Assembly (NCBI RefSeq): GCF_051851475.1
Contig: NZ_JBPUSJ010000001.1
Span: forward strand, 186,001-250,000
Source of the DNA: Carboxylicivirga taeanensis
GTDB taxonomy: Bacteria > Bacteroidota > Bacteroidia > Bacteroidales > Marinilabiliaceae
Direction: 5' to 3'
DNA: 64,000 nt
In this document: piece by piece, positions 18,237-26,708 of the stretch
Position numbering within the stretch: position 1 is the first letter of the stretch
Layout of the letters: each line of letters begins with the position of its first letter
Notes under the pieces: generated by a model
What the model saw: only the letters and a program-made list of their open reading frames with translations
Database searches by the model: none
Told to the model about the DNA's origin: nothing
Made by a program: the position numbers and the translations under genes

Positions 18237-19166
18237 ATGAGAATAGCAATCATAGATTTGGGCACCAACACCTTTAACCTGCTGATAGCCGAACAAACAA
18301 AAAACAGTTACACCGTATTATTGGAAGATAAATATCCGGCCAAGCTGGGAAAGGGCGGCATCAACGATAACCGCATTGTACCGGAGGCAATGGAGAGAGG
18401 CATCACTGCCTTAAAAACACATTTAAACACCATGCAGCCTTACCAGGTAGACAAGGTGGTATGCATGGCCACGGCCGCCATAAGAAGTGCTGCCAATGGG
18501 CAGGATTTTATCGATCGGGTAAAAAACGAATTGGGACTCACCATTAATGTCATTGACGGACAAAAAGAAGCCGAGCTCATTTTCGATGGTGTAAAACAGG
18601 TAGTGCCTATCGGCGATGAACGTGTTATGATTCTGGATATTGGAGGTGGTTCCAATGAGTTCATCATTGCCAATAAAGAAGGCGTTCTTTGGAAACATAG
18701 TTTTGATTTAGGAATGGCCCGCCTGCTTGATCGCTTTCAGCCTTCCGACCCAATTACCTCACAGGAAATAGAAACTGTTGAAAACTATATTAAAGAAGAA
18801 CTGAGCTTGCTGTACAAGGCAATAGCTGAATACCCAACAAGCACATTAATTGGCTCCTCCGGCTCTTTTGACACCATTTCGTCCATGATTGCCGCCATCC
18901 ACCATCCGCATCTGGACATGAGCAAAGTGATGACCTATCAAATTTCCATGTCGCATGCAAAAGACATGCACACACGTCTGGTAACATCCACTGCCCAAGA
19001 GCGTAAAAACATGGAGCGAATGGATTTGCACCGCGTCGAAATGATTGTACTCGCCAGTATTTTTATTAACTTCATCGTTAAAGAGTTTGATATAAAAGAA
19101 ATATGGCAATGCGGCTTTGCTCTCAAAGAAGGTACAATCTTACAACTCCTTAACAACGAACTTTAG
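18237..19166 (+). CDS. ppx: Exopolyphosphatase / pppGpp phosphatase (Ppx/GppA family)
   Basis: 309-aa cytoplasmic ASKHA-fold phosphatase that removes terminal phosphate from polyphosphate or pppGpp. The phosphate-1 loop DLGTNTFNLLIAE (residues 7-19), the central DIGGGSNEF (near 135) and GSSGSFDTISS (near 207) nucleotide-fold motifs are all present. It is short compared with E. coli Ppx and lacks the C-terminal HD-like half, as in many Bacteroidota members. The stop is 3 bases before the response-regulator start, so both, and aspA after them, form one tight unit. Whether polyP or pppGpp is the substrate is not decidable here; the upstream CHAD gene mildly favours polyP. Confidence 0.9.
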   Translation: MRIAIIDLGTNTFNLLIAEQTKNSYTVLLEDKYPAKLGKGGINDNRIVPEAMERGITALKTHLNTMQPYQVDKVVCMATAAIRSAANGQDFIDRVKNELGLTINVIDGQKEAELIFDGVKQVVPIGDERVMILDIGGGSNEFIIANKEGVLWKHSFDLGMARLLDRFQPSDPITSQEIETVENYIKEELSLLYKAIAEYPTSTLIGSSGSFDTISSMIAAIHHPHLDMSKVMTYQISMSHAKDMHTRLVTSTAQERKNMERMDLHRVEMIVLASIFINFIVKEFDIKEIWQCGFALKEGTILQLLNNEL

Positions 19167-19169
19167 ATT

Positions 19170-20333
19170 ATGGCAAAAATACTTGTAATAGACGACCAAC
19201 GCAGCATTCGCAATACACTTAAAGACATACTTGAATACGAAAATCACACGGTTGACTTGGCTGAAGATGGTGAACAGGGCCTCGAACAGTTCAAAGCCAA
19301 TAAATACGATGTCATTTTGTGCGATATAAAAATGCCTAATATGGATGGCATGGAGGTGCTCGATAAATTGATTGAGATAAACCCTGATGCTCCCATCATT
19401 ATGATATCGGGACACGGAAACATTGATACGGCCGTTGAAGCCATCAAAAAAGGAGCCTACGATTTTATTGAAAAGCCATTGGATCTGAACCGCATGCTGG
19501 TAACTATTCGCAATGCCATAGAAAAGAAAGATCTGGTAACCGAAACAAAAGTTCTGAAACGCAAAGTGAGCAAAACCTACGACATGGTTGGTGAGTCGGA
19601 ACCAATTATTCGTGTGAAGGAAATGATTGAAAAAGTGGCTCCTACCGATGCCAGAGTGCTGATAACCGGTGAAAATGGCACTGGCAAAGAGCTGGTAGCT
19701 CGTTGGTTACACGAAAAAAGCAACCGGGCAGGGCAACCATTTATTGAAGTCAACTGCGCGGCAATTCCATCCGAATTAATTGAGAGTGAACTTTTTGGCC
19801 ATGAGAAGGGTGCTTTTACTTCGGCTCATAAACAGCGAAAAGGCAAATTCGAACAAGCCAATGGAGGCACTATCTTTTTAGATGAAATTGGCGATATGAG
19901 TTTGGCCGCGCAGGCGAAGGTGCTGCGTGCCCTTCAGGAAAACATAATCAGTCGCGTAGGGAGTGACAAGGATATAAAAGTAGATGTACGGGTCCTGGCC
20001 GCCACCAATAAAAACCTGAAAGACGAAATTGCCAACAATCATTTTCGTGAAGATCTCTATCACCGACTGAGTGTGATTTTAATACATGTTCCGGCCTTAA
20101 ACGATCGTAAAGATGACATCCCTTTGCTCACTGAGCATTTCACAAGCATTATCTGCGAAGAGTTGGGGATGAACAATAAGGAATTTACAGATGAGGCCAT
20201 TGAAGAACTAAAAGCCATTAACTGGACTGGCAACATCCGAGAGTTCAGGAACGTTATTGAGCGACTTATCATTTTAGGACAGACAACCATAAGCAAAGAA
20301 GATGTATTGGCCTATGCCCGACCAATGAATTGA
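19170..20333 (+). CDS. NtrC-like sigma-54 response regulator lacking a DNA-binding domain
   Basis: 387-aa cytoplasmic regulator. The receiver domain (residues 1-120) has DD8-9, phospho-acceptor Asp52 and Lys102. The AAA+ domain (about 138-365) has Walker A GENGTGK (167-173), Walker B GGTIFLDEIGD and the arginine-finger region. The sigma-54 contact loop reads GAFTSA (214-219) instead of GAFTGA. The protein ends shortly after the AAA+ helical lid, at residue 387, with no Fis-type helix-turn-helix, so it may act without a fixed upstream DNA site. It lies between ppx and aspA with 3-4 base gaps. A PAS histidine kinase without its own receiver lies 2.3 kb downstream. Confidence 0.93.
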   Translation: MAKILVIDDQRSIRNTLKDILEYENHTVDLAEDGEQGLEQFKANKYDVILCDIKMPNMDGMEVLDKLIEINPDAPIIMISGHGNIDTAVEAIKKGAYDFIEKPLDLNRMLVTIRNAIEKKDLVTETKVLKRKVSKTYDMVGESEPIIRVKEMIEKVAPTDARVLITGENGTGKELVARWLHEKSNRAGQPFIEVNCAAIPSELIESELFGHEKGAFTSAHKQRKGKFEQANGGTIFLDEIGDMSLAAQAKVLRALQENIISRVGSDKDIKVDVRVLAATNKNLKDEIANNHFREDLYHRLSVILIHVPALNDRKDDIPLLTEHFTSIICEELGMNNKEFTDEAIEELKAINWTGNIREFRNVIERLIILGQTTISKEDVLAYARPMN

Positions 20334-20337
20334 TCGA

Positions 20338-21780
20338 ATGAGAACAGAAGAAGATTTTTTAGGACAACTATCACTTCCGGATGAGGCCCTCTACGGCATC
20401 CACTCAGCCCGGGCTGTTGAAAACTTTATGAATCAAAACCCATTCTCCCTTGAATGGTACAAAGCCGTAGGCCTGGTTAAACTGGCCTGTTATCGAACCT
20501 ATCAAAAGTTTAAAGCAGCTGCTGAAGAAAAGTTTAATCCACAAGATCTTCCTCTGCGTTTTTTCGACGATGCCACCATCAACGCCCTCATTAATAGCGC
20601 CAGCCAGGTAAGCCAGGGGAAACACTTCGACCACTTTATTGTACCCGCGATTCAGGGGGGAGCAGGCACCTCCATTAATATGAATATTAATGAAATCATC
20701 ACCAACGTAGCCTTACTTGAGCTCCATCAGCCGCCAGGTCATTATCAGGTGATAGACCCATTTGAGCAGGCCAATGTGTTTCAATCCACTAACGATGTAA
20801 TCCCCACTGCCTTAACTGTGGCAGCCATGCAGCTCTTAAATGAACTGGAGGCAGCAATTAATAACCTTAGAGCTCAGGTGGAAAAACAAGAAGCAAAACA
20901 CCGCAACACCATCCGTCAGGGCTATACTCAAATGCAAGCAGCTGTTCCCAGCACCTACGACAAACTATTCAGCACCTATAACAACGCCTTGTCGAGAGAC
21001 TGGTGGCGCGTATCCAAATGCCTGGAGCGCATAAAAGAAGTAAACCTCGGCGGCGGAGCCATAGGTACAGGCATCAGTATTCCCCGCTTTTTCATTATGC
21101 ATGTTAGTTCCGAACTGCAGCAGCTAAGCGGACTCCCGATAACACGAGCAGAAAACTTATGCGATGCAACGGCTAACCTCGACCGTTTTGTAGAGGTACA
21201 TGCCACCTTAAAGGCGCATGCTGTTAATCTGGAGAAAATGGTGAATGACTTACGCCTCATGAGCTCCGACCTATTCAGGCACCACGAGTTACATATACCT
21301 CAACGTCAAGTGGGCAGCTCCATTATGCCTGGCAAAGTCAACCCGGTTATTCCCGAATTTATCATCAGTGCAGTTCATAAAATATATGCAAACGATCAGC
21401 TGATTACAGCATTATGTGGCCAGGGCTGCCTCGATTTAAATGCGTATATACCCAGCATTGGCCATGCCCTGTTAGAATCAATCAAACTAATCATTAGCTG
21501 CAACAACACGCTAAAATGTAATTTGGTTGATCACCTGGAAGTAACACCGCTCACTGCTAAACCCCATGAAGTCTACTCCAACCCTTCGGTGACAACAGCT
21601 CTCGTCCCTTTTTTAGGTTACCACAAAGCTGCAACTATAGCTAACTGCATGAAGGAACACAACATTAATATATTTGAAGCCAATACAAAGTTGAAGTTGA
21701 TGGAAAGCACGCAGCTGGAAGAGCTAATGCAGCCCGAATTCCTTATACGTCAAGGCTATAGTTTAAACGAACTCAAATAA
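20338..21780 (+). CDS. aspA: Aspartate ammonia-lyase
   Basis: 480-aa cytoplasmic tetramer of the fumarase/aspartase superfamily; it interconverts aspartate with fumarate and ammonia. The C-terminal-third signature GSSIMPGKVNPVIPE includes the flexible SS loop with the catalytic Ser. The N-terminal YGIHSARAVENF, the GTSINMNINEI block and the TQMQAAVP segment are those of aspartases rather than fumarases, although TQMQDAVP is commoner. It starts 4 bases after the regulator stop. Placement beside GOGAT/Amt genes in the window and a fumarate-producing reaction fit nitrogen or anaerobic carbon metabolism. Confidence 0.9.
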   Translation: MRTEEDFLGQLSLPDEALYGIHSARAVENFMNQNPFSLEWYKAVGLVKLACYRTYQKFKAAAEEKFNPQDLPLRFFDDATINALINSASQVSQGKHFDHFIVPAIQGGAGTSINMNINEIITNVALLELHQPPGHYQVIDPFEQANVFQSTNDVIPTALTVAAMQLLNELEAAINNLRAQVEKQEAKHRNTIRQGYTQMQAAVPSTYDKLFSTYNNALSRDWWRVSKCLERIKEVNLGGGAIGTGISIPRFFIMHVSSELQQLSGLPITRAENLCDATANLDRFVEVHATLKAHAVNLEKMVNDLRLMSSDLFRHHELHIPQRQVGSSIMPGKVNPVIPEFIISAVHKIYANDQLITALCGQGCLDLNAYIPSIGHALLESIKLIISCNNTLKCNLVDHLEVTPLTAKPHEVYSNPSVTTALVPFLGYHKAATIANCMKEHNINIFEANTKLKLMESTQLEELMQPEFLIRQGYSLNELK

Positions 21781-21888
21781 CTTACTGAAGATCAAAAAAA
21801 TGCGCATTCATGCGCGAAATTCAAAGTTCTTTCATATATTTAACATCAATATAGCACTAAACTAACTACTTAACACCCTTTTAACACT

Positions 21889-22488
21889 GTGAATCACGTC
21901 ACAAACGAACACAATAATGCATCCATTGATAAAAGCTCTGGCATGAAGCAAGCCTTTCACTTCACATATGATCTTGTTAGTGTCGGAATCGTTGAAGGGA
22001 AAGTACAAGCAAACAATCAGACTGTAAATTTCAGATTAACAAACAACAGCAATCCGCTTAGCGATCTTCTTAAAGGAATGATTAGCCTGATTTTTGAGCC
22101 CTCACATATTTGGGGTGAAGACAATGTTAGTTGGGTGGACTGGTACGAGGAAGAAGGTGGACTTAAATGGGTGCTATCGACAGAGGACGGACACGTAGTG
22201 CATGTGAAAATTATTCGTTACGATGATTTTTTTGATGAGTCATCAGGCCGCGTTGTGCTGGATACCGCAATGGGACTTCTCGATTTATATTACGCCATTA
22301 TCCACCGTCTCGACATACTAATTAAGAAAACCGGGCTGCTTAATTATGAGCAGAAGTGGCAAAAAGATGAATTCCCCTTTACCTATTTTCTATTGCTTAA
22401 AAAGCACCTCATCGAAAAGGGCCACTGGATACCAACTAAAGAGCGCTTGGGAACGCTTAATGATGAAATTGATTTCCTATTAACCTGA
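21889..22488 (+). CDS. Hypothetical protein, 199 aa
   Basis: I do not recognise this protein. It has no signal peptide and no membrane segment, is acidic, and contains a Trp-rich middle (IWGEDNVSWVDWYEEEGGLKW) and a Phe/Leu-rich C-terminal third, so it is likely a soluble cytoplasmic protein. The start is GTG at 21889; an in-frame ATG at 21943 (MKQAFHF) would give 181 aa and is equally possible. It lies 108 bases after aspA and 96 before the histidine kinase, all on the plus strand, so a role in the same signalling locus is possible but only by position. Confidence 0.6.
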   Translation: MNHVTNEHNNASIDKSSGMKQAFHFTYDLVSVGIVEGKVQANNQTVNFRLTNNSNPLSDLLKGMISLIFEPSHIWGEDNVSWVDWYEEEGGLKWVLSTEDGHVVHVKIIRYDDFFDESSGRVVLDTAMGLLDLYYAIIHRLDILIKKTGLLNYEQKWQKDEFPFTYFLLLKKHLIEKGHWIPTKERLGTLNDEIDFLLT

Positions 22489-22584
22489 TTCATCATATCT
22501 TTTCTACCATCCGTCAATAAATACAGCAACGTAAACGCATTTTTTATTAATTTAATTTGTTAATGTAAATGCGAAACCACTGCC

Positions 22585-24132
22585 ATGAGCCAAAACCCCT
22601 CATACGATGAACTCTTAAAGCGCATTAAAGAGCTGGAAGACATCATTAGCAACCACTCGTTTAAAGAAGATATTAATCAGGCTTTAAAGGACAGTGAGGA
22701 GCGATTCAGAGCCTTATCTGAAGCTGCCACCGAAGGTATTTTTATAACAGAAAATGGGTTTTGCCTTGAAGCTAACAAAAGTGGCTGCGAACTATTTGGA
22801 TATGAACATGACGAACTCATTGGCAAATATGCAGCACAAGTGTTTGCCAAGGAATCAAAGCCACTGGTTAGTAAGCACATTAAGGAAAAGTACAACGAAA
22901 AATACGAGGCCATTGGAGTAAGAAAAGATGGCACTGCCTTTTTAGCAGAAATACAAGGTCAGAACTACCTCTACAAAGGTAAAGATGTAAGAATCACCTC
23001 CATACGAGACATTACAGAATACCGTCATGCTCAAAAAGCACTTATCGATAGTGAGGAGAAATACCGGGAAGTGGTGGAAAATGCTGGCGATGGCATTTTA
23101 ATTGGCAATGTGAAGGGTGAAATCATTGAAGTTAACAAGGCCTTTCTGAACATGACTGGTTATTCGCGTGAAGAGTTAATTAACCAACACATCAAGAAAA
23201 TTTTTGATAGCGAAAGCCTTGTTGATAACCCCTTGAGATTTGACCTACTGAATAAAGGGCAGTCTGTACTTATCGAAAGAAGACTTAGGGGGAAAAATGG
23301 GACCATTATCCCTGTAGAGATGAACTCAAAACGCCCCCATGATAAGTATTATCTGGCCATTATTCGCGACTTAACAGAACGCAAAAAGGCGGAAGAGCAT
23401 CTCAAGCAAAAAAACGAAGAATTGCAAAAAGCTAAAGAAAAAGCAGAAGAAAGTGATCGCCTGAAGTCTGCATTTTTAGCGAACATGAGCCATGAGATAC
23501 GAACACCTATGAATGGTATTATTGGCTTTGCCGAACTTCTGAGCTCGATTACTCAGAAAGATGGCAAGCAAGCCGAGTACATTGATATTATCATTAATAG
23601 TGGCAACCAGCTCCTCACAATCATTAATGATGTGCTGGAAATATCGCGCATTGAAACCGGCCAAATACAATTACATTATGAATTATTTAACCTCGCTGAA
23701 CTTATCAACGAACTACAAGTATTCTTTGAGCCTATAGCGGCCAAGCAATACAACCATATAGTTACACAGCTTCCCAATAACGAGGAACTATTAATTCGAT
23801 GCGATAAAACTAAGGTAAAGCAAGTATTAACCAACCTGATAAATAACGCCTGTAAATTCACCTACAAGGGCACAGTCACCATTAGTACCCAACAAACAGC
23901 CAATCATTTCGAAATATCAGTTGCCGATACTGGCATTGGCATCCCCAACGAATACCTCGATAAGGTTTTCGATCGCTTTTTACAAGCCAATAGCGATAAC
24001 ACCAAACACAACGGCACTGGCCTTGGTTTATCCATTAGTAAAAAATACCTTGAACTTATGAAAGGTACTATTTGGGTGGACTCTACCGAAGGCCAGGGCT
24101 CAACCTTCACGTTTACCTTACCAACTGCTTAA
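22585..24132 (+). CDS. PAS-PAS sensor histidine kinase, soluble
   Basis: 515 aa, no membrane segment, so a cytoplasmic sensor. A short coiled N-terminus is followed by two PAS domains (about residues 35-150 and 155-270), a coiled coil, a HisKA domain with the phospho-acceptor His in FLANMSHEIRTPMNG (near 305), and an HATPase domain with N box NLINNACKF, G1 DTGIGIP, F box and G2 GTGLGLSISK. No receiver or Hpt domain is fused, so a separate response regulator is needed; the NtrC-like gene 2.3 kb upstream is the only one in the window. Its stop codon overlaps that of the convergent acyl-ACP synthetase gene. Confidence 0.93.
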   Translation: MSQNPSYDELLKRIKELEDIISNHSFKEDINQALKDSEERFRALSEAATEGIFITENGFCLEANKSGCELFGYEHDELIGKYAAQVFAKESKPLVSKHIKEKYNEKYEAIGVRKDGTAFLAEIQGQNYLYKGKDVRITSIRDITEYRHAQKALIDSEEKYREVVENAGDGILIGNVKGEIIEVNKAFLNMTGYSREELINQHIKKIFDSESLVDNPLRFDLLNKGQSVLIERRLRGKNGTIIPVEMNSKRPHDKYYLAIIRDLTERKKAEEHLKQKNEELQKAKEKAEESDRLKSAFLANMSHEIRTPMNGIIGFAELLSSITQKDGKQAEYIDIIINSGNQLLTIINDVLEISRIETGQIQLHYELFNLAELINELQVFFEPIAAKQYNHIVTQLPNNEELLIRCDKTKVKQVLTNLINNACKFTYKGTVTISTQQTANHFEISVADTGIGIPNEYLDKVFDRFLQANSDNTKHNGTGLGLSISKKYLELMKGTIWVDSTEGQGSTFTFTLPTA

Positions 24133-26603
24133 GCACTTGCTACTTTCTGATTAACTGATATCTGCTTATGCACTTTCTCTGATAAGTGCTCATAAGACTC
24201 ATCATTTGGGTACACCGGCTTAAGGAACTCAACACTCACCTTTTTAAACGGACGAGGAAACTTGGCTCCACGAGGTAAAGCATTTACAGCGCCTTTTATA
24301 GAAACAGGAACAATTGGCACATTGAGTTCGCGGCTAAGTATGGCAAACGTTTTCTTAAATTCGCCCAGCGAACCATCAAGCGATCGCGTTCCTTCAGGAA
24401 AAATAATCAGGTTTTTCTTCTTCTTCAATGCTTCTCCCATCTTCTGAATCGACTCCTTTAGATCCTTATTAAGGTCCATAATTATGATGTGATGGCGATT
24501 AGCAAAGAATTTCAAGAAGCGAGATTTGATATGCTTTTCCTTGGCATAGAAGTAGGTATTCCGAACCCGTTTGTTTTTCAGCCATGAAGCAACAAATAAG
24601 CCATCGAAATAGCTTTGATGGTTAGGAGCAATAATACACGGTTCATCAGGGATATTATTGATCCCCTTGCCTTTAAAACCAAAATACAGGTGGAAAAAGT
24701 ACTTTGACATCTTCAGGAAGATGGCTCCTGTCATCCAGGTTTTAGGCAGCTGAAGATTCACCCGCTCCTTCAATATCTTTGACCAGTTAATCTTCTCAAC
24801 CGACAAGCGAGTGCGTTTCTCGGCAACATATTCGCTCAGTTCCAATACAGAACCAAAACTTACCAACTGCTCCACTTCCATCTCAATACCAAAGGTGGAC
24901 TGAATAAACACCAATAGTCCAACCTTATCCAGCGAATCAAGGGCTAAATCATACTCGATGTGATCTTTTGGCCGAACATTGCAGTTTTTCTCACTGCTTA
25001 TAAAGTCAACCAACACCTTATACTCTTCTAAAGTCACCTGCTCCTGCTGATCCGGCCCTGCCTCTTCAGTAACTTTTGCAAATTCGGGCAGCTTAAAGCG
25101 TTGAAGCTTACCCAAGCGGGTGCGCGGCAGTTCACTTTCTGTCACCGAAAAGTCCATAATCTTTTTATAAGGCGAAACAGATTTATTATAAGAGTCAATA
25201 ACCTCCCATCGGAGCTTCTCCTCTATCTGTTGAGCACTGAGTCCTCTTAACTCACCCCTATTAGGAACAATAATTGCTTTTAACTGGTCCAGATCAGCGT
25301 ATACGCCGATTTCACTCACGCAAGCCGCCTGGTTTTCAATTTTTGTCTCTACTTCAGAAGGATTAATATTCTTTCCGTTGGATAGGACAATAATTTCTTT
25401 TTTACGCCCGGTAATATACAGGTAACCTTGATTGTCCAGGTATCCCAAATCACCGGTATACAGCCACCCATCTTTCAGCACTTCTGCTGTTTCTTCCGGT
25501 CGGTTAAAGTAGCCTTGCATCACGTTATCACCTTTAACCACCACTTCACCGTCTCTAATTTCCACCTGAGCGGCAGGTAACACTTCACCAGGACTACCAA
25601 TACGCACTCTGCCTGGCCGTGTAAAGGTAATCATTGGGGCCGCCTCTGTCATTCCGAAACCTTCTAATACTTCAAAACCTAAGGTTTTAAAGTCGCCACC
25701 AACTTCCGGATCGAGGGCTGCGCCTCCACAAACCATGAACCGAACAGCGCCTCCAAATTTTTGATGAGCCGATTTAAACACCTTCTTAGAGAAGCTTTGG
25801 GAGTCGATTGCTTTAGCGAATTTAAACAGGCTCCGCGCAATAAAGCTGCTATCGATCTTAGTACGAATGCCTTTGCGAATGGCCGCATATAAACGTGGCA
25901 CCCCAATAATGATTGATACTTTATTATCCTGTAAAGTCTTTATAATATCTTCCGAAGCCATGGATGGCGATACTGCAATGGTTCCACCAACAAACAAAGG
26001 CGCAATCATTGTTCCCAACAATGGAAAAATATGGTGCATGGGCAAAAGCATCATCACCACATCATTTTTCGTATAAATATTTATCTGGTTAGATACAGCA
26101 TCAATATTGGCCATCAGGTTTTTGTAGGAGAGCATTACCCCCTTAGGACTACCTGTAGTTCCTGATGTATAAATAATAACGGCCGTCTTGTCTTCAGATT
26201 CCTCAATAGTACCAAGAGAAACCTCACTCGTTACAGCTAGCTCATCACACTCTTCGATGACAAGAATACGTGTTTGAATCCCGGCTTTTGCAACTGCCGT
26301 CTCAAGCGATTCCTTTTTATCTTTTGAAGTAAATACTACTTCGGGATAACAGTCTTTGAGAATGTATGCCACTTCATCTTCTGACGACATAAAATCAATA
26401 GGCACCACAGTGGCCTTATTGTACCAACCGGCATAAAAAGCATATATCCATCCAACCTGATTTTCTGAGAAAATGGCCACACGGTTTATTGGTGTTTCCT
26501 TCAGTAGTGATGAAAAAGTTGCAATCTTTTGTTTCAGTGCACGATAGCTTATCTTTCGTTCACCACATGAAACAGCTGTTTTATCCCCAGCATTATATAT
26601 CAT
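24129..26603 (-). CDS. Three-domain acyl-ACP synthetase - ACP - acyltransferase (Aas-like)
   Basis: 824-aa fusion. Residues 1 to about 520 are an AMP-binding adenylating domain with IIYTSGTTGSPKGVMLSY (143-160), GFGMTEAAP and YTGDLG motifs. About 535-610 is an acyl-carrier domain with the 4'-phosphopantetheine Ser557 in ALDSLDK. About 640-824 is a PlsC-type acyltransferase with NHQSYFD (His662, Asp667) and FPEGTRS (735-741). The order A-ACP-PlsC suggests that a fatty acid is activated, carried and then placed on a lysophospholipid by one protein, as in recycling by Aas, but with its own carrier domain. A TAGGTTTG -7-like element lies at 26635-26642 on the minus strand. Confidence 0.9.
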   Translation of the reverse strand: MIYNAGDKTAVSCGERKISYRALKQKIATFSSLLKETPINRVAIFSENQVGWIYAFYAGWYNKATVVPIDFMSSEDEVAYILKDCYPEVVFTSKDKKESLETAVAKAGIQTRILVIEECDELAVTSEVSLGTIEESEDKTAVIIYTSGTTGSPKGVMLSYKNLMANIDAVSNQINIYTKNDVVMMLLPMHHIFPLLGTMIAPLFVGGTIAVSPSMASEDIIKTLQDNKVSIIIGVPRLYAAIRKGIRTKIDSSFIARSLFKFAKAIDSQSFSKKVFKSAHQKFGGAVRFMVCGGAALDPEVGGDFKTLGFEVLEGFGMTEAAPMITFTRPGRVRIGSPGEVLPAAQVEIRDGEVVVKGDNVMQGYFNRPEETAEVLKDGWLYTGDLGYLDNQGYLYITGRKKEIIVLSNGKNINPSEVETKIENQAACVSEIGVYADLDQLKAIIVPNRGELRGLSAQQIEEKLRWEVIDSYNKSVSPYKKIMDFSVTESELPRTRLGKLQRFKLPEFAKVTEEAGPDQQEQVTLEEYKVLVDFISSEKNCNVRPKDHIEYDLALDSLDKVGLLVFIQSTFGIEMEVEQLVSFGSVLELSEYVAEKRTRLSVEKINWSKILKERVNLQLPKTWMTGAIFLKMSKYFFHLYFGFKGKGINNIPDEPCIIAPNHQSYFDGLFVASWLKNKRVRNTYFYAKEKHIKSRFLKFFANRHHIIIMDLNKDLKESIQKMGEALKKKKNLIIFPEGTRSLDGSLGEFKKTFAILSRELNVPIVPVSIKGAVNALPRGAKFPRPFKKVSVEFLKPVYPNDESYEHLSEKVHKQISVNQKVASA

Positions 26604-26708
26604 ATCCTTCTACTTTGCGTTGTTTTCGATTTAGCAAACCTACAAATTTTTTATCGTTCTGGTACTTAATAAAAACTCTGCAGGTAAATGGATGTTACCA
26701 TTTAAAAT

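Noticed and set aside
21802..21815. GCGCAT-TC-ATGCGC as a terminator of aspA
   Set aside because: The T tract is on the wrong strand for aspA and the stem is only six pairs.
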